NCBI GenBank assembly: GCA_964633205.1
Contig: CAZWFN010000165.1
Coordinates: forward strand, 1 to 12,795
Length of the DNA: 12,795 nt
Origin: CAYVQE01 sp964633205
GTDB taxonomy: Bacteria; Myxococcota; B64-G9
Direction: 5' to 3'
The notes under the pieces were generated by a model. The model made no database searches. It was not told the DNA's origin and worked only from the letters and a program-made list of their open reading frames with translations. The position numbers and the translations under genes are program-made. The first letter of the stretch is position 1. Each line of letters starts with the position of its first letter. Shown piece after piece: positions 1 through 6,764 of the stretch.

Positions 1-643
1 CACCCAGCTGCCGGCGCACCTCGCCAGCGTCGGCAAGCTTCACCGGCAGCCGCGGGATCTCCATCAGCGTCTTGGTCCCCTCGAACACGAACACACAGCG
101 ATCTGCGTGCAGCGTGCCCAGTGCCTGCAGATAGGCGCAGATCGACTTGAAGCCGCCGGTCAGGTTGAACACGGTGGCCCAGCCGGCCTCGCGGTAGCCC
201 GGTACCGTTTCCTCGATCCATCCGGTCAACTCTGCCAGGGCTTCGCGGAACGAAAGGAGATCGTTCGCCCGTAGCCCACCGGCCGAATGCAGTTGAACTT
301 GGTGTCCGCCATCGCGCAACAGGTCTGCGACCAGTTCCGCGGTGGCTCGTCCCACGACAGTGTCGGTATAGACCAGCACGTGCATCACCTGATCTGCACC
401 CCACCGATCAAGTACCAGGCCGATACCGTTGAGCTCCGCGCTCATCGAGCGCCGCTCGCTCTCACTCGCCTGCAATAACCGCTTACGCTGTTCCGACAGA
501 AGATCGTCGAAACTCTTTCGATCCCCAGCTTCCAGTTCGGTTTGGTTCGCAATCTTGATCAACCACTTCCGAGCATCACCAGAAGCCGCATTCGTCAACA
601 AGCTGGTACCGCAAGTAGAAAGGACAAAAGTCCCCGTATACAT
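1..643 (-). CDS. CARF-domain CRISPR-associated protein, APE2256/Csm6-like (partial)
   Basis: This open frame of 214 codons has no stop and runs off the left edge, so only the N-terminal part is seen. I translated it by hand from the ATG at 643. It follows a GGGAGG ribosome binding site 8 nt upstream. The protein begins MYTGTFVLSTCGTSLLTNA, and near residue 165 it has NLTGGFKS. A phosphate-loop-like STCGTS and an N-x-TGG-F-K segment are the two signatures of the APE2256/Csm6-type CARF fold, which binds cyclic oligoadenylate made by Cas10 in type III systems. Any C-terminal effector domain (HEPN RNase, or ring-nuclease function within CARF itself) lies outside the window. The gene is downstream of array 1 and of the small membrane-protein gene on the same strand, with a 101-nt gap. 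Family assignment is by motif recognition only; the precise subfamily is uncertain. Confidence 0.75.
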   Translation of the reverse strand, partial: MYTGTFVLSTCGTSLLTNAASGDARKWLIKIANQTELEAGDRKSFDDLLSEQRKRLLQASESERRSMSAELNGIGLVLDRWGADQVMHVLVYTDTVVGRATAELVADLLRDGGHQVQLHSAGGLRANDLLSFREALAELTGWIEETVPGYREAGWATVFNLTGGFKSICAYLQALGTLHADRCVFVFEGTKTLMEIPRLPVKLADAGEVRRQLG

Positions 644-744
644 GGCATCAGCCTCCCAAGAGACAACCCGCGGGATTGATATTGAGACGGACAGCCGTCA
701 AGCTCAGGCGATTTGCCGATCGCTTCGCTTGTTCTGTATCAATA

Positions 745-1293
745 TTACTTATGAACTGGATCAAGCTCTTCCTCCGTCCGCCACCAACAATGTGCACTTG
801 GGCCCGCATGAGCGCAAACCCAGTAATAGATCCTCGGGATGTAACGCTTATTTGCCTCATCCCAGTCGTGTTGTGGATGGACTTCTACGATGTATATCTT
901 TGAACCGCTCGCCTTCTCGACAGCATATTGCCCAGGATGCCACCTTGGATCGCCAATTGGAGGTACGGGATACTCCTCCGATTCAACTGCCGGCCTATTC
1001 CTCGCGTGCCAGACAATTGAGATCACCATAGCAGCAATTCCGCCAGCCAGCATAACGATACCTGCCGCACTGCCGATTCGATGATCAAATGAGGTCCAGT
1101 CGACGTCATCATTTAGAACCTCGACAGCGCTCATGCCGCCGACAACCAAACCGCCGGCAATTCCGGCGGCGCCAGCAAGATAACCAGCCAGCGGCACTTC
1201 TTGCTCGTACTTGGTTCCAGAGTACCTGGTAATGCAACTAGCAGTGGCCAACAAGACCGGGAAAAACATGAACAACATCCTCTTCCGCACCAT
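745..1293 (-). CDS. Small envelope protein or lipoprotein at the trailer end of array 1
   Basis: I do not recognise a family for this 182-residue protein. It starts with a basic-hydrophobic signal (MVRKRMLFMFFPVLLATASC). Cys20 could be lipidated, although the -3 residue is Thr rather than Leu, so ordinary Sec cleavage or a retained anchor is also possible. Two glycine/alanine-rich hydrophobic segments follow, near residues 34-55 and 73-97. They precede a soluble C-terminal part of about 85 residues rich in Trp, His and Tyr, with two Cys. The ATG at 1293 is preceded by GAAAGGAGA. The start lies only 25 nt from the leader-distal repeat of array 1 and on the strand from which the array is transcribed, so array read-through would express it. 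No clear promoter fits in that gap. Its GC content is visibly lower than that of the cas operon. It is followed by the CARF gene. Confidence 0.7.
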   Translation of the reverse strand: MVRKRMLFMFFPVLLATASCITRYSGTKYEQEVPLAGYLAGAAGIAGGLVVGGMSAVEVLNDDVDWTSFDHRIGSAAGIVMLAGGIAAMVISIVWHARNRPAVESEEYPVPPIGDPRWHPGQYAVEKASGSKIYIVEVHPQHDWDEANKRYIPRIYYWVCAHAGPSAHCWWRTEEELDPVHK

Positions 1294-1318
1294 TCAACAA
1301 TTCTCCTTTCACCTTGGA

Positions 1319-2944
1319 CTTTCAATCCCCTTCAAGTCGGGGAGGGTCCTGCTACTTTATGGAACGTCTACTGGCATGATCAGGCCCGTCCGTGGTGTTT
1401 CAATCCCCTTCAAGTCGGGGAGGGTCCTGCTACGGCGTCAGATCATCGACGCCCTCCACACCCTGTACGCCACTGTTTCAATCCCCTTCAAGTCGGGGAG
1501 GGTCCTGCTACTCTTCCCGCCGCGAGACGGTTCCGCGGCGGACGTAACGTTTCAATCCCCTTCAAGTCGGGGAGGGTCCTGCTACGCATTACACGGGACC
1601 CCTTCCCGTTCGATGCCCACCCCATGTTTCAATCCCCTTCAAGTCGGGGAGGGTCCTGCTACCTCAGTGGGTCGACGTGCGCGTCTGGCCCGCCTGTCTC
1701 GTTTCAATCCCCTTCAAGTCGGGGAGGGTCCTGCTACGAGAGACCGCTACTACCGCCGCCCCTCCCTGCGGGGTTTCAATCCCCTTCAAGTCGGGGAGGG
1801 TCCTGCTACTTCCCGGTAAGGCCAGGGCCGCAGTCAGCACCCCTTCCCGTTTCAATCCCCTTCAAGTCGGGGAGGGTCCTGCTACGCAAGGATTCTGGCT
1901 GATCCGGGAGGTTTCCCGGTAAGTTTCAATCCCCTTCAAGTCGGGGAGGGTCCTGCTACCCTCCTCGTCGTCGTCGTCGTCGTGCTCCGCAAGGAGATCA
2001 GTTTCAATCCCCTTCAAGTCGGGGAGGGTCCTGCTACGTCGTCGTGCTCCGCAAGGAGATCATCGACGCCGTGACGTTTCAATCCCCTTCAAGTCGGGGA
2101 GGGTCCTGCTACTGAAAGCCTTTCTTCAGTTCTTTTTGTTTGTGATGATCGTTTCAATCCCCTTCAAGTCGGGGAGGGTCCTGCTACGATCGAGGAACTC
2201 GACGCCGAGCAAGCGAAGCTGATCGAGTTTCAATCCCCTTCAAGTCGGGGAGGGTCCTGCTACATCAGGGCGAGAAAACGGCCGACGACTGCTCGGTGTG
2301 GTTTCAATCCCCTTCAAGTCGGGGAGGGTCCTGCTACAGAGGTCCATCGGTGGACCCCATGGGGTGATCCGGGTACACGTTTCAATCCCCTTCAAGTCGG
2401 GGAGGGTCCTGCTACGGGGCAGCAGCCCCAGCAGCAACCGCCGCCCGGGCAGTTGGTTTCAATCCCCTTCAAGTCGGGGAGGGTCCTGCTACCGAGTACC
2501 TGAACAAGGATAGTCAGGTAGATATCCTTGAGTTTCAATCCCCTTCAAGTCGGGGAGGGTCCTGCTACATGATCAAAGTGATGCTCTAGAGGTTGTATTA
2601 TTATGTTTCAATCCCCTTCAAGTCGGGGAGGGTCCTGCTACCGGGAGAGGGTCCGGGCCGTTGAGGCCGCACAGAAGATGTCGTTTCAATCCCCTTCAAG
2701 TCGGGGAGGGTCCTGCTACCTCCAATGGTGGACGTTCCGAGCCCACCCCCTCAATTGTTTCAATCCCCTTCAAGTCGGGGAGGGTCCTGCTACCGCGCAG
2801 CACCTCGAGGACGTCATGCAGCACCTCGAGGAGTTTCAATCCCCTTCAAGTCGGGGAGGGTCCTGCTACGGATTTGCCACCAGATGTGTGGTGGCGGCTC
2901 TTATATTGTTTCAATCCCCTTCAAGTCGGGGAGGGTCCTGCTAC
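1319..2944 (-). CRISPR. CRISPR array 1: 22 repeats, 21 spacers
   Basis: The 37-nt repeats start on the plus strand with GTTTCAATCCCC and end with GGGTCCTGCTAC. They begin at 1319, 1397, 1475, 1549, 1626, 1701, 1773, 1849, 1923, 2001, 2076, 2151, 2227, 2301, 2379, 2456, 2532, 2605, 2683, 2757, 2833 and 2908. By eye all are identical except the first, whose first base is C. Spacers are 35-41 nt. On the minus strand the repeat ends in ATTGAAAC, the usual 8-nt crRNA 5' handle. It is preceded by a CCCC/GGGG stem, where a Cas6-type cut would fall. The minus strand is therefore the transcribed one, and the leader is on the right next to cas2. The only altered repeat is the leftmost one, which fits the leader-distal end. 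Spacers 7/8 and 9/10 overlap in sequence (see findings). Confidence 0.97.
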
Positions 2945-3000
2945 TGTCCCTGTTGGAGGGTCTGGTTGTCAATGGGTTTTTTGGGCGGCAATGGATGCAC

Positions 3001-3021
3001 CCCCTTGGGATCGGGGTGGGT
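3001..3021. repeat. Array-2-like repeat remnant within the leader of array 1
   Basis: These 21 bases match the central part of the array 2 repeat (from CCCCTTTGAG to GGGGTGGGT) at 18 of 21 positions. The identity includes an uninterrupted TCGGGGTGGGT at 3011-3021. The outer parts of the repeat are not present. It fits the array 2 repeat better than the array 1 repeat. It could be a decayed repeat or a chance similarity of G/C-rich sequence. Confidence 0.4.
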
Positions 3022-3040
3022 TTTTGTTTACCCACTCCCC
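3013..3040. other. Hairpin in the leader
   Basis: GTGGGT (3016-3021) and ACCCAC (3030-3035) form a perfect 6-bp stem around a T-rich 8-nt loop. Flanking GGGG and CCCC could extend it past a one-base bulge. It overlaps the repeat-like remnant and the proposed -10 box of the leader, so it may influence transcription or integration. Confidence 0.45.
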
Positions 3041-3053
3041 CCTGAATTTTCAA
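3025..3053 (-). promoter_or_regulatory. Possible promoter of array 1
   Basis: On the minus strand TTGAAA (3048-3053) is followed after 17 nt by TAAACA (3025-3030), pointing into the array about 80 nt away. The -35 box is good and the -10 box is weak. It is the best sigma-70-like candidate I could find in the leader. Confidence 0.25.
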
Positions 3054-3390
3054 GGTGCTGATTTTTTTGATGAAAAGCAATGGATGCACCCCTTTTTGTG
3101 CCGTTTTGGCGCGGTTTGCTTGTAATTGGCTGATTTTCAATGATCTTTTTGCCTTCGTTTTCGGTCTGCACCCTTCTGGCCTGGGTTGGTCTGGGGGTGC
3201 ATCCATTTTTGCTTCATCTGGCTGCTCTTCTGACCCGAATCCTCCCGATTGTACCCCGACTATGGCCCGGCCGCAATGGCGAAATCGGCCTAGGCCTGAC
3301 GCGGCGCGTCGTCGGCTGGTGGGCCGGGTATGTGCCGGTGATGGCCGTTGTGGGTGACCGGATCACGGCAGCCCTGGGCCCGCCCGGGCG

Positions 3391-3669
3391 TCAGATGATC
3401 AGTAGCTGCGGGCCGTCGTCGGGCCACAGGCCGACACCGAGCACCTCGATGGCGCTGCGGCAGCGCAGGCACTGGCGGTAGAAGCGCACGTTGTCCTCGC
3501 CCTCGTCGATGACCCGGCGCAGCTCGCGCACCATGGCCAGGTAGCGCTTCTCGTCCAACTCGGCCTCGAACACGCTGTACTGCACCCGGTGCCCGAAGGC
3601 CGACAGCACCCGATCCACCCGCCGCCGGCGCTTGTCGTCGGTGATGTCGTAGCAGATGACCACCATCAT
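3391..3669 (-). CDS. cas2: CRISPR adaptation protein Cas2
   Basis: This 92-residue protein begins MMVVICYDITDDKRRRRV. The beta strand ending in the conserved Asp8, followed by the IxDDkRRrr stretch, is the Cas2 hallmark. A central FEAELDEKRY segment and a hydrophobic C-terminal strand complete the small ferredoxin-like fold. Cas2 forms the dimer at the centre of the Cas1-Cas2 integrase that inserts new spacers at the leader-repeat junction. The ATG at 3669 follows GAGGTGGG with normal spacing; a second in-frame ATG comes directly after it. The gene starts 9 nt after the cas1 stop, so it is the last gene of the primase-cas1-cas2 operon. It ends 446 nt before the array it serves. Confidence 0.96.
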   Translation of the reverse strand: MMVVICYDITDDKRRRRVDRVLSAFGHRVQYSVFEAELDEKRYLAMVRELRRVIDEGEDNVRFYRQCLRCRSAIEVLGVGLWPDDGPQLLII

Positions 3670-3678
3670 GATCCCACC

Positions 3679-4755
3679 TCACTGCGGCATGGCAAAGGCC
3701 TCGTAATCGTCATCGCCCTCGAAGTGCCGGCACAGCCGGTAGACCTGGGCCAGGATCACCTCGCGCAGCGGCAGCCGCTGGCCCCGCGGCTCGTAGAAGA
3801 CGCGGGTGCTCAAGCGCCGCTCCCACTCGGCCAACCAGCGCTTCACCCCGGCGCGGGTGAAGATCAAACGCCGCCGCGGCGGCTCGGCCTCCTCTCCCTC
3901 GGCCTCGGCCCGCTCGCGCTCCCAGCGCTGCTCCACCTCGTCGCCCTCGTCCTCGAGCCGCACGAAGTCGCCCGGCCGCACCGCCCGGGTGTTGACCGCC
4001 CGCAGCACGGCCGCGTCCACCGCCGCCGGCCGCAGCTCCTCCATCAGGTCGAGCACCAGCGACGGCCGACCCCGGCGCACCTCGTGCAGACAGCCCACGT
4101 AGGGGTCGAGCCCGGCGGTCTCGACCGCCGCGTGCACGGCGTTGGCCAGCAGGGTGTAGCCGAAGCTGAGCAGCACGTTGACCGGGTCGGGCGGCGGCCG
4201 GCGCAGGCGGCGGTCGAAGGCGATGCCGGGGGCGGTGATCAGCTCGCCCAGACAGCCGAAGTAGGCCGCTGCCGCCGCGCCCTCGAGGCCGCGCAGCGCG
4301 TCCAGGTCCTCGGCGCCGGCGATGCGGCGCTGCAGGTGGCGCAGCCGGGCCAGGGCGGCGGCCACCCGGTCGGAGCGCTTGCGCTTCTGGTAGCGCCGCA
4401 GCAGGCGGCGCTGGTTTTCGAGCTTGCCGTCGACCACCCGCCGCGCCAAGCCCAGCGCCCCCGCTACATCGTCCAGCACCCGCAGCTGCGCCAGCCGCAG
4501 CCCGCCGTGGCGCGCCAGCCCATTCGACAGCCGGCCCAAGAACTTGCCACCGCGGGTCAGAAACACCACGTCGGTGCCGGCGGCCAGCAGCGACTGCACC
4601 GCCGGCGCGGTCAGGCTGATGTTGCCCATGACCACGCACTGGGCCAGCTCCTCGGCCCGGGCCGCCTCCATCCGCGTGCCCTCGACCATCACCCGCACCT
4701 GCCCGCCCTCGCGCACCAGCCGCGCGCCCTGCTCCAGCAAATACATCGACCGCAC
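3679..4755 (-). CDS. cas1: CRISPR adaptation endonuclease Cas1
   Basis: This protein has about 358 residues, slightly longer than the common length of roughly 330. It has the Cas1 N-terminal beta domain (SMYLLEQGARLV, then VVMGNISLTAPAVQSLLAAG) and the helical catalytic domain. From the chosen start, the metal ligands are Glu158 (GLEGAAAAAYF), His224 (GCLHEVRRGRPSL) and Asp236/Glu239 (LDLMEELRP). A charged insert, rich in Glu and Arg near residues 270-295, is probably a flexible loop. I chose the GTG at 4755 because GGAGG lies 7 nt upstream and the usual Cas1 beginning follows at once. The frame extends to a TTG at 4773 that overlaps the stop of the primase gene, and an ATG at 4746 is also possible. 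Cas1 integrates prespacers with Cas2. Coupling to a primase-polymerase suggests that prespacers are made or completed by DNA synthesis. Confidence 0.96.
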   Translation of the reverse strand: MRSMYLLEQGARLVREGGQVRVMVEGTRMEAARAEELAQCVVMGNISLTAPAVQSLLAAGTDVVFLTRGGKFLGRLSNGLARHGGLRLAQLRVLDDVAGALGLARRVVDGKLENQRRLLRRYQKRKRSDRVAAALARLRHLQRRIAGAEDLDALRGLEGAAAAAYFGCLGELITAPGIAFDRRLRRPPPDPVNVLLSFGYTLLANAVHAAVETAGLDPYVGCLHEVRRGRPSLVLDLMEELRPAAVDAAVLRAVNTRAVRPGDFVRLEDEGDEVEQRWERERAEAEGEEAEPPRRRLIFTRAGVKRWLAEWERRLSTRVFYEPRGQRLPLREVILAQVYRLCRHFEGDDDYEAFAMPQ

Positions 4756-4760
4756 AAGGT

Positions 4761-4769
4761 CCCCTCCTT
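4761..4769 (-). promoter_or_regulatory. Ribosome binding site deciding the cas1 start
   Basis: On the minus strand AAAGGAGGGG lies directly after the primase stop codon, with 7 nt between GGAGG and the GTG at 4755. The upstream TTG at 4773 would place this site inside the coding sequence, and the ATG at 4746 is 16 nt away. Position therefore favours the GTG. Confidence 0.6.
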
Positions 4770-6764
4770 TCAATCACCGCCGCCACCGCTGCGCCGTCCT
4801 GAACCCGGAAAGGGAATCACCGCCACACTGCCCGCGGCCGGCTCGTCCTGCCCTGTCGCCCCGGCGCCATCGGCAGCCCTCGATCCATCCCGACCCCCGG
4901 CCGCGCCATCGCCGCCGGCCCCGCCCGACTCGTCCCGTCCCGCTGCGCCGGTCTGGCCGGCGGCCGCCGGGGTCAGCTTGCGCTGCATGGCGCGCAGCCG
5001 GTCGATCTCGCGCGCCAGCTTCAGCGCCCGCTCGTCGCTGCTGGCCCGCCCGGCTTCAGCCGACGCGACCGGTTCGGCCTGCTCGAGCTCGCGCTCGGCG
5101 GCCAGCGCGGCCAGGTGCAGCAGCGGGTTGGGGTAGCGGCCCAGGGTGGCGTCGAAGCGGCAGTCGCAGTCGTCGCGCTCGGGCTCGAGCGTCAGCCGGG
5201 CGCGCAGCTTGCGGCAGCCGGTGGGGTGGCCGCGCAGGCGCGACACCAGCGCCGGCTCGTGACCGGCCGCGCACAGCAGGGCGTTGACCGCCTCGGGGCC
5301 GCGCGCCAGGTGGCCGATGGTGTAGATCAGCGCGGCCTGCTCGTCGTGGGTCAGCGCCTGGCCGGCCCGGGCCAGCTCGGCCACCCGCCGCAGCGCGGCG
5401 CAGCGCTGGAGCAAAAAGTCGAGCTCCTGGTCCTGATCCAGGTCGTAGGGCGGCCGGGTGGGCAGCGGCTCGGCCCGGCCCCAGGGCGCGGCCGGCTCGT
5501 CCTCGGCCGCCGGTGCCTCGACCGCTGCCGGCCCGGCCGCCGGCCGCGCCGCCTCCTCGGCGGCGAAGGCCTCGACCTGGGCCAGCGCCGCGGCCAGCGT
5601 CTCGGCGGCCGCCAGCGGCGCGGTGCACACCGCGGCCAACGGGTCGGCCAGCGGCCGGCCCTGGTCGTCGAGCGGCAGCGCCCGCCGGCTCGTCTTGCGG
5701 TGGATGCCCAGCGGCAGCTTGACCAGGTTGCCCAGCCCGGTGGGCGCCACCTTGTCCTGGGCCGGGAACACGTCCACCGCCACCGTGGCCGGCAGCGGCC
5801 GGCAGCTCGCCAGCACGCCCAAGGCCAGCCGCCGGGCGTCGCGCGCCGGCCAGAACTCGGCGAACAGCACCCAGACGTGGTGGCCCTTGCCGCCGCTGTC
5901 GCAGACCAGCGTCTCCAGCCCCAGCCGCCCGAGCGCCGCGGCCAGCTTGCGGGCGGCGGCCAGGCAATCGCCCAGCAAGGCCTCGTAGCGCGGCGGCCGG
6001 CCGCCCGCGTGGCCGCGGCGCTGCTCCGGGGCGATGTCCACGTCGAGCACCAGGAAGCGGCACTGGTTGTCCTGGCGCACCGGGTAGACGCCCAGGGTCA
6101 GCGCGCCCAGCAGGTGTTGGCGCATCAGGTGGGCCGTGACCGGCGCGCGCACCGGGCTGTAGCCGCAGCGGCCGTCCGGGCCGCGCCACTGCCGGGCGTG
6201 CACCCCGCGCCGGCCGCGGAAGCGCTCGCACAGCTCGAGCAACTCGCCGTCGGAGGGGTTTCGCTGCGCGTTCCGGTCGCCGGGCGCTTCCGGGTCGGGC
6301 TCGGCCGCGGCGGCGGCGCGGCCCAGCATGGCCTCCAGCCGCGCGAGCTGGGCCTCGCTCAGCCGGCCCGCCCGGCGGGCGCTGTCGAGCTCGCGCTCGG
6401 CCTGCTCGCGCTTATCGAGCGCGATCAGCAGCCCGATCCGCTCGCCGGCCACCTCGGGCCGGCCGGCCGCGGCCAGCCGGCCGAGCAGCTCCACCGCCCG
6501 GGTCAGGTCGCCCTGGTCGCGGCGCAGCTCGACCAGCCGCTCCAGCGCCGGCACACAGGCCGGATCGTGCTCCAAAGCCCGGTTGCAGGCGCGCACGGCC
6601 TGTGCGGTCCAGCCGCCGGCCTCGGCGATCTCGGCCGCGCGCAGGCACTCGTCCAGGCTGGCGGCGCGCAGGTCGAGCCGTTCCAGGTCGACCCGGGCCT
6701 GCTCCGGCATCTTGCCCAGCATGACTTCCATCCTGACCAGTTCACCCTCGATCGGCTCACCCAT
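4770..6764 (-). CDS. CRISPR-associated primase-polymerase (TPR-AEP, CAPP-like)
   Basis: This 664-residue protein has a helical TPR-like region at about 30-150 and an archaeo-eukaryotic primase (AEP) domain at about 170-390. It has the three AEP catalytic motifs: LVLDVDI with Asp241 and Asp243 for metal, SGGKGHHVW at about 288-298, and the GNLVKLPLGIHRKTSRR stretch at about 340-357. The helical region at about 440-550 carries Cys near 453, 517, 533 and 535 (GCRKLR, DCDCRF), plausible Fe-S or zinc ligands as in primase accessory domains. The last 120 residues are low-complexity and Gly/Ala-rich. The AEP part resembles the TOTE-type primases and the CRISPR-associated prim-pols encoded beside Cas1-Cas2 in some type III loci. 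Such enzymes make primers and copy DNA or RNA, which could shape prespacers. The ATG at 6764 follows AGGAGGT. Its stop abuts the cas1 start region, consistent with translational coupling. Function in this locus is inferred from motifs and context. Confidence 0.88.
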   Translation of the reverse strand: MGEPIEGELVRMEVMLGKMPEQARVDLERLDLRAASLDECLRAAEIAEAGGWTAQAVRACNRALEHDPACVPALERLVELRRDQGDLTRAVELLGRLAAAGRPEVAGERIGLLIALDKREQAERELDSARRAGRLSEAQLARLEAMLGRAAAAAEPDPEAPGDRNAQRNPSDGELLELCERFRGRRGVHARQWRGPDGRCGYSPVRAPVTAHLMRQHLLGALTLGVYPVRQDNQCRFLVLDVDIAPEQRRGHAGGRPPRYEALLGDCLAAARKLAAALGRLGLETLVCDSGGKGHHVWVLFAEFWPARDARRLALGVLASCRPLPATVAVDVFPAQDKVAPTGLGNLVKLPLGIHRKTSRRALPLDDQGRPLADPLAAVCTAPLAAAETLAAALAQVEAFAAEEAARPAAGPAAVEAPAAEDEPAAPWGRAEPLPTRPPYDLDQDQELDFLLQRCAALRRVAELARAGQALTHDEQAALIYTIGHLARGPEAVNALLCAAGHEPALVSRLRGHPTGCRKLRARLTLEPERDDCDCRFDATLGRYPNPLLHLAALAAERELEQAEPVASAEAGRASSDERALKLAREIDRLRAMQRKLTPAAAGQTGAAGRDESGGAGGDGAAGGRDGSRAADGAGATGQDEPAAGSVAVIPFPGSGRRSGGGGD

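Larger units (their letters stand above)
2988..3206. repeat. Three-copy leader motif GCAATGGATGCACCCC
   Basis: The 16-nt motif occurs exactly at 2988-3003 and 3077-3092 on the plus strand. A 13-nt core, ATGGATGCACCCC, recurs inverted at 3194-3206. The spacing is about 90 and 115 nt. The motif lies wholly inside the leader and was not noticed elsewhere in the window. Reuse of one motif in both orientations suggests a protein-binding site (transcription, bending or integration control) or remains of a small duplicated element. This role is an inference. Confidence 0.7.
2945..3390 (-). promoter_or_regulatory. Leader region of CRISPR array 1
   Basis: This 446-nt non-coding stretch lies between the cas2 stop and the leader-proximal repeat. 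Its middle (about 3040-3165) is clearly AT-richer than the genes on either side, with T and A runs, as expected of a leader carrying the array promoter and the Cas1-Cas2 integration signals. It holds a short repeated motif in three copies, a hairpin and a repeat-like remnant, listed separately. Reading frames across it have no convincing start site or protein-like composition, and I see no gene here. Confidence 0.75.

Noticed and set aside
429..1031. Plus-strand frame of 200 codons across the CARF start and the small membrane gene
   Set aside because: It is antisense to two genes with good starts, and has no ribosome binding site or recognisable domain.
1201..1922. Long open frames across array 1 with recurring FNPLQVGEGPAT or SIPFKSGRVLL
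   Set aside because: They are translations of the CRISPR repeat in different frames, not proteins. The same applies to frames at 2240-3206 and 12310-12702.
2967..2972. Perfect TTGACA on the minus strand near the array
   Set aside because: At 17 nt downstream there is no -10-like sequence, and transcription would start inside the first repeat.
3370..3390. GC-rich inverted sequence after the cas2 stop as a terminator
   Set aside because: The stem has almost no loop and no T run follows on the minus strand.
3589..5136. Plus-strand frame of 515 codons antisense to cas1
   Set aside because: Composition is Pro/Gln/His/Arg-rich and it overlaps the well-supported cas1 and primase genes; open frames on both strands are expected at this GC content.
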